Assembly: GCA_900554225.1 (NCBI GenBank)
Contig: USGH01000135.1
Location: forward strand, 1 to 7,127
Reading direction: 5' to 3'
Origin: an uncultured Eubacteriales bacterium
GTDB taxonomy: Bacteria; Bacillota; Clostridia; Oscillospirales; CAG-272
DNA length: 7,127 nt
Part shown: positions 1 to 6,162 of the stretch, one piece after another
Position numbering within the stretch: position 1 is the first letter of the stretch
Layout of the letters: each line of letters begins with the position of its first letter
The notes under the pieces: generated by a model
Seen by the model: only the letters and a program-made list of their open reading frames with translations
Database searches by the model: none
What the model was told of the DNA's origin: nothing
Position numbers and translations under genes: made by a program

Positions 1-1
1 C

Positions 2-208
2 CTGCGCGGCAGGGCGGATGGGATCGTATTCCCGCCGCAGGTCAATCTGCGCACGGCGACAGAATCGGACAAGGCAGAATTTGCACCGTATATCCGCACC
101 TACGCCGCCTATTTTGACCTGGATGCGGACGCGCTGCTTGCCGACACATACACCGTTGTGACACCGGACTCCAAAAATCCGTATCGGCAGATGTACGTCG
201 CAAATTGA
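2..208 (+). CDS. C-terminal 68 residues of an unrecognised protein (5' end outside window)
   Basis: The reading frame is open from the left edge to a TGA at 206-208, and third codon positions are mostly G or C as in the genes downstream, so it is very probably a real gene tail. The fragment has no cysteine, no evident membrane segment and no motif I can assign. It starts with ADGIVFPPQVNLR, has an alternating charged/aromatic stretch (APYIRTYAAYFDLDADALL), and ends YRQMYVAN. The gap to the glutamine synthetase start is only 16 bases and holds that gene's ribosome binding site, so the two are probably co-transcribed. The function is unknown. A role in nitrogen metabolism would be a guess from position only. 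Confidence 0.7.
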   Translation: MRGRADGIVFPPQVNLRTATESDKAEFAPYIRTYAAYFDLDADALLADTYTVVTPDSKNPYRQMYVAN

Positions 209-224
209 GAAAGGAGAGGCTCTG

Positions 225-1433
225 ATGAAATACGCAAAGGACGAGGTCATGCAGTATGTCGAGGAAGAGGACGTCAAGTTTATCCGCATGGCGTTCTGCG
301 ACATCTACGGCAATCAGAAAAACATTTCGATCATGCCCGGTGAGCTGTCCCGCGCCATCTCCTACGGTATCGCCATTGACGCGTCCGCCCTTCCCGGATT
401 CGGCGGTGAGGTTCACTCCGACCTGCTCTTACATCCCGATCCGTCTACGTTGTCTCTTTTACCATGGCGACCGGAGCATGGCAAGGTGGTGCGGATGTTC
501 TGCAACGTCACCTCCCCCGACGGCACACCGTTCGTTTCGGACACCAGAGCGTTTCTCATGCGCGCGGCAGAAAAGGCGGCAGAGGCTGGGATTGCCTTCA
601 CGTTCGGCTCCGAGATGGAATTTTACCTCTTCAAGCGGGACGAAAACGGCGAGCCGACCAAGATTCCCTACGATCGTGCCGGATACATGGACATCGCCCC
701 GGAGGATAAGGGCGAAAACGTGCGGCGTGAAATCTGCCTGACACTGGAGCAAATGGGGATCTATCCCGAAAGCTCTCACCATGAAGAGGGACCCGGTCAG
801 AACGAAATCGATTTCCGCTACTCCGATCCTCTTTCGGCGGCAGACAACGCGGTGACGTTTCGGTCGGTCGTGAACACCATCGCCGCGCGCAACGGACTGT
901 ATGCCGATTTTACACCGAAACCGCTTGTCGGTCATCCGGGCAACGGTATGCACATCAACTTTGCGGTGAAAGGTGCGTCCGGAAACAGTATGGCACACGC
1001 AATCGCCGGCATCCTCTCCCACATCCGTGAGATGACGGCATTTCTCAATCCGTCGGAGGATTCCTACAGTCGCTTTGGCGTGGACAAGGCACCGCGGTAT
1101 ATATCCTGGTCGGCGGAAAATCGTTCGCAGCTCATCCGCATCCCGGCGGCAGTCGGTGAATATCGGCGTGCAGAGCTGCGTTCCCCCGATCCGATGTGCA
1201 ATCCGTATCTGGCATATGGTCTGCTCATCCATGCGGGACTGGACGGAATCGCCTCCCAATTGCCGCTGCCGGATGCGTGTGATCGCAATCTTTACACCGC
1301 GCCGCCGGAAATCACCGGAGCCTATCTATCCTTACCCGAAAACAGAACAGAAGCAAGAAAAACAGCGGCAGCCAGTCCGTTTTTACGTGCGATTCTGCCG
1401 GACGCGCTCCTGACAGAGTACACCCATCCATAA
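225..1433 (+). CDS. glnA: Glutamine synthetase family protein (GSI-like, short form)
   Basis: Predicted cytoplasmic ATP-dependent ligase; the family joins ammonia to glutamate to make glutamine. It has 402 residues, against about 440-470 for classical GSI. In order: the beta-grasp domain (about 10-100) with the Asp latch region DASALPGF (D52); metal ligands in GSEMEFYLF (E130, E132) and HHEEGPGQNE (E187, E194); GNGMH with the ATP/metal His (H243); the Arg cluster R283, R300, R305; and AELRSPDP (E317, R319). The HHE-to-QNE spacing matches the Bacillus form. By eye alignment with Salmonella GS, several residues differ: the Glu327 flap position is Lys288, Asn264 is Pro238, and Ser53 is Ala55. 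The Arg62 position of Bacillus GS is Gly. The sequence ends soon after LTEYTHP, so the C-terminal inter-ring 'thong' is missing. Tyr357 sits where Tyr397 is adenylylated in enterics, but nothing here indicates adenylylation. The ATG is preceded by AAAGGAG (210-216) at 8 bases. Family membership is certain; a strict glutamine synthetase activity is likely but not proven, and a gamma-glutamyl-amine ligase is the alternative. Confidence 0.9.
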   Translation: MKYAKDEVMQYVEEEDVKFIRMAFCDIYGNQKNISIMPGELSRAISYGIAIDASALPGFGGEVHSDLLLHPDPSTLSLLPWRPEHGKVVRMFCNVTSPDGTPFVSDTRAFLMRAAEKAAEAGIAFTFGSEMEFYLFKRDENGEPTKIPYDRAGYMDIAPEDKGENVRREICLTLEQMGIYPESSHHEEGPGQNEIDFRYSDPLSAADNAVTFRSVVNTIAARNGLYADFTPKPLVGHPGNGMHINFAVKGASGNSMAHAIAGILSHIREMTAFLNPSEDSYSRFGVDKAPRYISWSAENRSQLIRIPAAVGEYRRAELRSPDPMCNPYLAYGLLIHAGLDGIASQLPLPDACDRNLYTAPPEITGAYLSLPENRTEARKTAAASPFLRAILPDALLTEYTHP

Positions 1434-1460
1434 AGACAGCCGCGAAAGAGAGGGAGGTTT

Positions 1461-2045
1461 ATGGCTTTGACCGAACACTGCTACAGCGTACTGCTCGTCT
1501 CCGCTTCGGACAAACTGACCGCCTCTCTCCGCGACATGCTGCCCTGCGATCGGTACGATCCGGTAGTTGTGGCAGGAGATGTGGCAAGCGCACGTCGGTG
1601 TCTGCTCGAAAATCCATTTGATCTTCTCCTCATCAACACGCCTCTCCCGGACGACTTCGGTACGCATCTTGCGCTCGATGTCTGCAACAGCTCAGGAACA
1701 GGCGTTTTGCTGCTTGTACGGGCAGAGCATTATCCGGACATATCCGCAAGGGTGGCACCCTACGGGATCCTCGTACTCTCCAAACCGACAAACAGCACGA
1801 TCCTCACCCAGTCGCTGACCCTGTGCTGTGCGACGCGGGACAGACTGCGCCGGATGGAAGAGAAGGCAGCGACGATGGAAGAAAAAATGGAGGAAATCCG
1901 CCTTGTGAACCGTGCGAAATGGATCCTCATCGACGAACTCAAGATGACGGAAAAGGAAGCGCATCGGTTTATTGAAAAGCAGGCGATGGATCGCTGTATC
2001 ACGCGGCGCGCCGTTGCGGAGAACATCGTTTCGACCTATTCATAA
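1461..2045 (+). CDS. ANTAR-domain antitermination regulator with pseudo-receiver (NitR-like)
   Basis: A 194-residue cytoplasmic regulator. Residues about 8-115 have the fold pattern of a response-regulator receiver, but the phospho-acceptor site is degenerate. DLLLINTPLPD carries Asn59 where Asp is expected, and the N-terminal acidic pair is replaced in VLLVSASDK; only the Lys (K108 in LSKPT) remains. A charged heptad-like helix (about 118-148, rich in Glu, Lys, Arg and Met) joins it to an ANTAR RNA-binding domain at about 135-190, with RAKWILIDELKMTEKEAHRF and the trailing AMDRCITRRAVAENIV. ANTAR proteins bind paired hairpins in nascent RNA and prevent termination. In clostridia such a gene follows glnA (glnA-nitR in C. 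saccharobutylicum). Here it starts 27 bases after the synthetase stop, behind GGGAGG (1452-1457), so the two form an operon. Loss of the acceptor Asp suggests control by ligand or protein contact, not phosphorylation; that is inference. The RNA target is not evident in the window. Confidence 0.88.
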   Translation: MALTEHCYSVLLVSASDKLTASLRDMLPCDRYDPVVVAGDVASARRCLLENPFDLLLINTPLPDDFGTHLALDVCNSSGTGVLLLVRAEHYPDISARVAPYGILVLSKPTNSTILTQSLTLCCATRDRLRRMEEKAATMEEKMEEIRLVNRAKWILIDELKMTEKEAHRFIEKQAMDRCITRRAVAENIVSTYS

Positions 2046-2050
2046 AATCC

Positions 2051-2085
2051 CCGCGTATGTGGACGGAAAAGAAGTACGCGGTTTT
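2051..2085 (+). terminator. Probable intrinsic terminator after the ANTAR gene
   Basis: A perfect 7-bp inverted repeat, CCGCGTA (2051-2057) and TACGCGG (2075-2081), encloses a 17-base loop and is followed at once by TTTT. An A-run at 2044-2047 just upstream could pair with the T-run and lengthen the stem. It begins six bases after the ANTAR stop codon, which is where the synthetase-regulator transcript would be expected to end. The long loop and short T-run make it moderate in strength. Confidence 0.5.
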
Positions 2086-2123
2086 CCATACAATAGACAA
2101 TACAGAAGAACGAGGAAACTCTG

Positions 2124-2177
2124 ATGGCAGGTTGTCCTTGCGCAAAAAAGCATACGCGAGCTTTCCAGCGCAAATAA
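2124..2177 (+). CDS. Possible 17-codon small ORF or leader peptide before pyrG
   Basis: ATG at 2124 to TAA at 2175-2177 encodes MAGCPCAKKHTRAFQRK, a basic peptide with a Cys-x-Cys. It has a well-placed GAGG (2112-2115) 8 bases before the ATG. It lies in the spacer between a likely terminator and pyrG, followed seven bases later by a triloop hairpin (2184-2198). It might be a leader peptide, a true small protein, the remnant of a longer cysteine-rich small protein, or chance. No run of a single codon points to classic amino-acid attenuation. Only the ribosome binding site and the position support it. Confidence 0.25.
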   Translation: MAGCPCAKKHTRAFQRK

Positions 2178-2183
2178 CCCAAT

Positions 2184-2198
2184 GGATGCAGAGCATTC
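2184..2198 (+). other. Small triloop hairpin upstream of pyrG
   Basis: GGATGC (2184-2189) and GCATTC (2193-2198) can pair over six positions, one of them G-U, around an AGA loop. It is followed by TT and an A-rich stretch, not a T-run, so it is not a standard terminator. It lies 32 bases before the pyrG ATG. A role in pyrG leader control is possible but unsupported, and a stem this small can occur by chance. Confidence 0.25.
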
Positions 2199-2230
2199 TT
2201 AAATAGTCAGATAGACAGAGGAACAAATCC

Positions 2231-3856
2231 ATGACGAAATATATTTTTGTGACCGGCGGTGTGGTATCCGGTCTTGGCAAAGGCATTACGGCGGCCTCTC
2301 TGGGCAGACTGCTCAAGGCGAAGGGTCTGAAGGTCGCCGCACAGAAGCTCGATCCCTATATCAACGTAGATCCCGGTACGATGAGCCCCTATCAGCACGG
2401 TGAGGTATATGTAACGGAGGATGGCGCGGAAACCGACCTGGACCTCGGTCACTACGAACGGTTCATCGACGAGGATCTGAACAAATACTCCAATCTCACC
2501 ACCGGCAAGGTGTATTGGAACGTACTGAACAAAGAACGCCGGGGTGAATATCTGGGCTCCACAGTCCAGGTCATTCCGCATATCACCAACGAGATCAAGG
2601 ACTTCGTGTACCATGTCGGCAAAGAGACCGACGCGGACGTTGTCATTACAGAGATCGGCGGTACCATAGGTGACATCGAATCGCAGCCGTTTTTAGAGGC
2701 GGTCCGTCAGATTTCGCTGGAAGTCGGGCGGGAGAACAGCCTCTTTATCCATGTCACCCTGGTACCGTTTTTGCGTGGTTCCGACGAACACAAATCGAAG
2801 CCGACGCAGCACTCCGTCAAGGAGCTCCAGGGCATGGGGATCAACCCGAACATCATCGTGCTCCGCTGTGACGAGCCGCTGGAGGACGCGATTTTCAAAA
2901 AAATCTCACTCTTCTGCAACGTAAAGCCGGACTGCGTGATCGAGAACCTCACTCTGCCCTGCCTGTACGAAGCACCGCTGATGCTGGAGGAATCGCACCT
3001 GTCCGCCGTGGTCTGCCGGGAATTGCAGATCGACGCGCCGGATTCGGATCTGACCGAATGGACGGAGATGGTCGCCCGGATCAAAAACAGCTACAAGACG
3101 GTGGAGATCGGTCTGGTCGGCAAGTACGTTCAGCTGCACGATGCGTATTTGTCCGTCGCGGAGGCACTGCGCCATGCCGGATACACCGTACACGCGAACG
3201 TCTCCATCCACTGGATCGATTCGGAAACGCTGACGAAGGACAACATCGAGGAGGTTCTGGGCAGTCTGGACGGGATCATTGTCCCCGGCGGATTTGGCGG
3301 TCGCGGGATCGACGGAATGATCCTGGCAGCAGAATACGCCAGAATCCACCGTATGCCCTATTTCGGCATTTGTCTCGGGATGCAGATCGCGGTGATCGAA
3401 TACGCACGACACATGGCAGGCATCACGGACGCGCATTCCGGTGAATTTGACGAGCTTTGCGCGCACAAGGTGATCGACTTCATGCCGGGTCAGAGCGACG
3501 ACATCGACAAGGGCGGCACATTGCGGCTCGGTGCGTATCCGTGCATCATAAAGGAAGGCACGACGATGGAAAAATGCTACGGCACACACGAAATTTCCGA
3601 ACGGCACCGCCATCGCTACGAATTCAACAACGACTATCGCACCGCCTTGGAAAACGCCGGGCTGACGCTCTCCGGTCTATCGCCGGACGGCAGACTGGTC
3701 GAGACCGTGGAACTGACGGATCGCCCATTCTATGTGGGCGTCCAATACCACCCGGAATTCAAGTCCCGTCCGAACAAAGCGCATCCCCTCTTCTGCGGCT
3801 TCATCCGTGCCTCGCTTGAGAAACACGAGGAGAACACGGAAAAACGGAGCGTTTGA
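2231..3856 (+). CDS. pyrG: CTP synthase (glutamine-hydrolysing)
   Basis: Cytosolic CTP synthase: it phosphorylates UTP with ATP and aminates it to CTP using ammonia released from glutamine, the last step of pyrimidine ribonucleotide synthesis. The protein is full length at 541 residues (the family is typically 530-550). The N-terminal amidoligase domain (about 1-270) opens with the nucleotide-binding loop GGVVSGLGKG (9-18), followed by KLDPYINVDPGTMSPYQHGE, the TDLDLGHYERF segment and TEIGGTIGDIES. After a linker, the class I glutamine amidotransferase domain (about 290-535) has the oxyanion region VPGGFGGRG, the nucleophile elbow GICLGMQ (C381) and GVQYHPEF, with the His and Glu of the triad (H507, E509). 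All catalytic residues are present. AGAGGA (2217-2222) sits 8 bases before the ATG. It stands between the glnA-like unit and the pur genes with spacers on both sides, so it may be its own transcription unit. The GGGC start and attenuator used for CTP sensing at Bacillus pyrG is not seen. Confidence 0.98.
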   Translation: MTKYIFVTGGVVSGLGKGITAASLGRLLKAKGLKVAAQKLDPYINVDPGTMSPYQHGEVYVTEDGAETDLDLGHYERFIDEDLNKYSNLTTGKVYWNVLNKERRGEYLGSTVQVIPHITNEIKDFVYHVGKETDADVVITEIGGTIGDIESQPFLEAVRQISLEVGRENSLFIHVTLVPFLRGSDEHKSKPTQHSVKELQGMGINPNIIVLRCDEPLEDAIFKKISLFCNVKPDCVIENLTLPCLYEAPLMLEESHLSAVVCRELQIDAPDSDLTEWTEMVARIKNSYKTVEIGLVGKYVQLHDAYLSVAEALRHAGYTVHANVSIHWIDSETLTKDNIEEVLGSLDGIIVPGGFGGRGIDGMILAAEYARIHRMPYFGICLGMQIAVIEYARHMAGITDAHSGEFDELCAHKVIDFMPGQSDDIDKGGTLRLGAYPCIIKEGTTMEKCYGTHEISERHRHRYEFNNDYRTALENAGLTLSGLSPDGRLVETVELTDRPFYVGVQYHPEFKSRPNKAHPLFCGFIRASLEKHEENTEKRSV

Positions 3857-3865
3857 ATCGGCTAA

Positions 3866-3906
3866 GGATGGCTCTGCATAAAATAACCGGAAGGCAGAGT
3901 CTGTCC
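3866..3906 (+). other. Bulged hairpin between pyrG and purF
   Basis: GGCTCTGC (3870-3877) and GCAGAGTC (3894-3901) form an 8-bp stem with one G-U pair and a 16-base A-rich loop. Adding GGAT (3866-3869) with GTCC (3903-3906) past a one-base bulge extends it to about 12 pairs. It starts 10 bases after the pyrG stop. No T-run follows, so it is either a factor-dependent or weak end for pyrG, a processing or mRNA-stability element, or part of a purF leader. It does not match the purine or PRPP/ppGpp riboswitch cores as I know them. Confidence 0.4.
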
Positions 3907-3940
3907 AAGTATCTGTATTGTGAATGTATCCTGATTACGG

Positions 3941-3946
3941 AAAGGA
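3941..3946 (+). promoter_or_regulatory. Ribosome binding site that bears on the purF start
   Basis: AAAGGA lies 12 bases before the ATG at 3959 and 6 bases before an in-frame TTG at 3953. purC has the same AAAGGA with the same 12-base gap and no alternative start, so the ATG is preferred here, but the TTG is not excluded. The two choices differ by two residues. Confidence 0.5.
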
Positions 3947-3958
3947 TTTCCATTGCTT

Positions 3959-5362
3959 ATGAACCAGCTTCATGAAGAATGCGGTGTATTCGGCATATAC
4001 GCCTTCTCGCGGTGTCCGTTGGCGAACATGGTGTACTACGGGTTATACGCCCTGCAGCATCGTGGACAGGAGAGCTGCGGGATCGTGGTGAACGACGACG
4101 GGGTCTTCACCTCCAAAAAGGATCTCGGACTTGTGAACGAGGTGTTCTCCCGGGACGATCTCCAGCGTTTCCCGGACGGCAGAATTGCGGTCGGACATGT
4201 GCGCTACGGCACGACCGGGGCGACCAACCGTGCAAACTGTCAGCCGATCGAGGTCAATCACCAGAAAGGGCGGATGGCCCTCGCGCACAATGGCAATCTG
4301 GCAAACGCGTACATGCTGCGCCGGGAGCTGGAACTGAAGGGGTCGATCTTCCACACGACGAGCGATACGGAGATCATCGCATACATCGTCACACGGGAAC
4401 GGCTTTCTTCCCCCTCCATGGAGGAGGCACTATGTCATGCGATGGACAAGCTGGTCGGCGCGTATTCGCTCTGCCTGATGTCGCCTGCAAAGCTGATTGC
4501 CGCACGGGATCCATGGGGCTTTCGACCGCTCTGCTACGGCATCACGGAGGATGGCTCGTACATTGTAGCGTCGGAGGGATGTGCTTTGTCCTCGGTCGGC
4601 GCGCGGTTTATCCGGGATCTGGAGCCCGGCGAGATTCTCGTGTTTGACAGCACCGGGGTCCGCTCGATCCGGGAACACTGCGGAAAAGCAAAACGGCACA
4701 TGTGCATTTTTGAATATATCTATTTCGCCCGGCCGGATTCCGTGATCGACGGCGTATCGGTACATGCGGCGCGTCGTACTGCCGGCAGGATCCTTGCCGA
4801 AACCTATCCGGTAGCTGCGGATGTCGTGGTCGGTGTACCGGATTCCGGACTGGACGCGGCACTCGGCTACGCACAGGCATCGGGGATCCCCTACGGCATC
4901 GGGTTTATCAAGAATAAATATATCGGACGCACGTTCATCTCACCGGGGCAGGATCACAGACTGGATCAGGTAAAGATCAAGCTCAGTCCGATCCGGGAGG
5001 CGGTGTACGGCAAGCGTGTGGTACTCGTGGACGATTCGATTGTGCGCGGTACGACAAGCGGACAGATCGTGAAGCTGCTTCGAGAAGCCGGCGCGCGGGA
5101 AATTCACATGCGCATCTCTTCCCCGCCGTTCTGCAATCCGTGCTATTACGGCACCGACATCGACTCACGGGACAATCTCATCGCCTGTCACCACACCGTA
5201 CCGGAGATTGCGAGAATCGTCGGCGCGGATACGCTCGGATACCTGCCCATGGATGCGCTGTCCGCTCTGATCGGCTCCAATGCGTACTGCGATGCCTGCT
5301 TCAGCGGTCATTACCCGACGGAGCTTCCGGATGAAGGCGCAAAGGACCGCCTGGAAGGATAA
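3959..5362 (+). CDS. purF: Amidophosphoribosyltransferase (glutamine PRPP amidotransferase)
   Basis: Catalyses the first committed step of purine synthesis: PRPP plus glutamine gives phosphoribosylamine and glutamate. From the ATG it is 467 residues, normal for the Bacillus-type enzyme. A short propeptide MNQLHEE precedes Cys8, which becomes the N-terminal nucleophile after processing. The class II glutaminase domain (8 to about 235) shows CGVFGIY, ALQHRGQES, VGHVRYGTTG, LAHNGNL and DPWGFRPL. The phosphoribosyltransferase domain contains VPDSGLDAALGYA and the PRPP loop VVLVDDSIVRGTTS (354-367). The four Fe-S ligands of the Bacillus enzyme are all recognisable: C249 (HMCIFEY), C395 (CNPCYYG), and C444/C447 (YCDACFSG). 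It is therefore expected to carry a 4Fe-4S cluster, which in Bacillus PurF is oxygen sensitive and linked to turnover. The spacer to purC is 94 bases. The start could instead be TTG at 3953, giving MLMNQLHEE before the Cys. Confidence 0.97.
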   Translation: MNQLHEECGVFGIYAFSRCPLANMVYYGLYALQHRGQESCGIVVNDDGVFTSKKDLGLVNEVFSRDDLQRFPDGRIAVGHVRYGTTGATNRANCQPIEVNHQKGRMALAHNGNLANAYMLRRELELKGSIFHTTSDTEIIAYIVTRERLSSPSMEEALCHAMDKLVGAYSLCLMSPAKLIAARDPWGFRPLCYGITEDGSYIVASEGCALSSVGARFIRDLEPGEILVFDSTGVRSIREHCGKAKRHMCIFEYIYFARPDSVIDGVSVHAARRTAGRILAETYPVAADVVVGVPDSGLDAALGYAQASGIPYGIGFIKNKYIGRTFISPGQDHRLDQVKIKLSPIREAVYGKRVVLVDDSIVRGTTSGQIVKLLREAGAREIHMRISSPPFCNPCYYGTDIDSRDNLIACHHTVPEIARIVGADTLGYLPMDALSALIGSNAYCDACFSGHYPTELPDEGAKDRLEG

Positions 5363-5378
5363 ACACGCCATGATTTTG

Positions 5379-5404
5379 GAAAATCGGTTGTCATAACCGT
5401 TTTC
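5379..5404 (+). terminator. Weak terminator-like hairpin between purF and purC
   Basis: CGGTT (5385-5389), loop GTCAT, and AACCG (5395-5399) are followed by TTTTC (5400-5404). The preceding GAAAA (5379-5383) can pair with the TTTTC past a one-base bulge, giving the A-stem-T layout of an intrinsic terminator. The core stem is only 5 bp, so termination is likely partial. It lies 17 bases after the purF stop and may reduce or separate purC-purB expression. Confidence 0.4.
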
Positions 5405-5456
5405 ATATATACGTCAACCCACCATTTTTACAATACAGAAAGGATGTATCACACAT

Positions 5457-6152
5457 ATGGAAAAACTGTACGAGGGAAAGAGCAAGATCGTTTACGAGGG
5501 AGAAGAGGCAGGCACCTGCGTAATCCGCTATAAGGATACCGCCACCGCCGGAAACGGTGTCAAGAAAGAGGATCTGCCGGGTAAGGGAAAGCTCAACGCG
5601 GAAATTTCCAACATCATCTTCCAGTACCTCGCAAAAAATGGCGTGAAGACCCATCTGATCCGCGTGCTCGATGACACGTCCGTTCTCGTAAAGAAGGCGG
5701 AGATCGTCATGGTCGAGGTCATCGTGCGCAATGTGGCGGCGGGCAGCTTCTCAAAGAAGTACGGCGTTCCGGAAGGCACTCCGCTGAAGAACACCGTTGT
5801 GGAGTTTTCCTTAAAGAGCGATGAGCTGGGCGACCCGATGATCAACGACAGCCAGATCACCGCAATCGGCGTGGCTACGCAGGAAGAACTCGACACGCTG
5901 CGCGCTATGTCTCTGCGGATCGACGAGCTGATGATCGAACTGTTTGACAAGGCAGACATTCGGCTGATCGACTTCAAGCTTGAATTCGGTCGTGCTGACG
6001 GCGAGCTGCTGTTATGCGACGAGATCTCTCCGGACTCCTGCCGTCTCTGGGAAAAGGGTACGGACAAGAAGCTCGACAAGGACCGTTTCCGCCGCGATCT
6101 CGGCGACGTTTTGGGCGGCTATCGCGAAGTGCTGGAAAGACTCGAGAAATAA
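5457..6152 (+). CDS. purC: Phosphoribosylaminoimidazole-succinocarboxamide synthase (SAICAR synthetase)
   Basis: ATP-dependent ligase that joins aspartate to CAIR to give SAICAR in IMP synthesis. Its length of 231 residues is typical of bacterial PurC (about 235). The N-terminal LYEGKSKIVY (4-13) forms part of the ATP site. The two family signatures are present: VEVIVRNVAAGS (86-97) and LIDFKLEFGR (170-179), followed by CDEISPDSCRLW (187-198). No residue looks out of place. The only possible start is the ATG at 5457, with AAAGGA (5439-5444) 12 bases upstream, a rather long gap. purB begins ten bases after the stop, and its product splits the SAICAR made here, so the two genes act in consecutive steps. 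The hairpin upstream at 5379-5404 may partly uncouple purC from purF. Confidence 0.97.
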   Translation: MEKLYEGKSKIVYEGEEAGTCVIRYKDTATAGNGVKKEDLPGKGKLNAEISNIIFQYLAKNGVKTHLIRVLDDTSVLVKKAEIVMVEVIVRNVAAGSFSKKYGVPEGTPLKNTVVEFSLKSDELGDPMINDSQITAIGVATQEELDTLRAMSLRIDELMIELFDKADIRLIDFKLEFGRADGELLLCDEISPDSCRLWEKGTDKKLDKDRFRRDLGDVLGGYREVLERLEK

Positions 6153-6156
6153 GGAG
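6151..6156 (+). promoter_or_regulatory. Ribosome binding site of purB
   Basis: AAGGAG overlaps the last two bases of the purC stop codon. Two adjacent ATGs follow, at 6160 (3-base gap) and 6163 (6-base gap). The second has the more usual spacing and is chosen as the start, but the first would add only one Met. Confidence 0.6.
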
Positions 6157-6162
6157 CACATG

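Noticed and set aside
459..1259. Minus-strand open frame of 266 codons inside the glutamine synthetase gene
   Set aside because: It lies fully opposite a gene with unmistakable family motifs. Its product is a low-complexity mix of Arg, Cys and His without any domain, as expected for a shadow frame in GC-rich DNA.
2089..2094. TACAAT as a -10 box for pyrG or the small ORF
   Set aside because: There is no acceptable -35 element 16-18 bases upstream; that position is purine-rich and inside the terminator hairpin.
2046..2230. ANTAR dual-hairpin target or reiterative-transcription attenuator before pyrG
   Set aside because: The hairpins seen have 17-base and 3-base loops, not paired hexaloops with A and G at the fixed positions. 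No GGGC start followed by a complementary terminator is present.
2906..3613. Minus-strand open frame of 235 codons inside pyrG
   Set aside because: It is opposite the conserved amidotransferase half of pyrG. It has no recognisable motif, and the pyrG frame accounts for the sequence.
3857..3952. Purine or PRPP/ppGpp riboswitch upstream of purF
   Set aside because: The conserved core segments of these riboswitches are not recognisable, and the spacer is too short for the PRPP type together with a terminator.
5375..5404. PurR box (PurBox pair) before purC
   Set aside because: CCG-containing segments on both strands recall the core, but the match to the CCGAAC-type consensus fails at key bases and the symmetry is explained by the hairpin.
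5429..5434. TACAAT as a -10 box for purC
   Set aside because: The expected -35 position reads as alternating A/T without a TTGACA-like match, and the start codon would leave a very short leader.
5528..6079. Minus-strand open frame of 183 codons, very rich in serine, opposite purC
   Set aside because: The serine richness is the reverse complement of Glu, Asp and Arg codons in purC, with no independent coding evidence.
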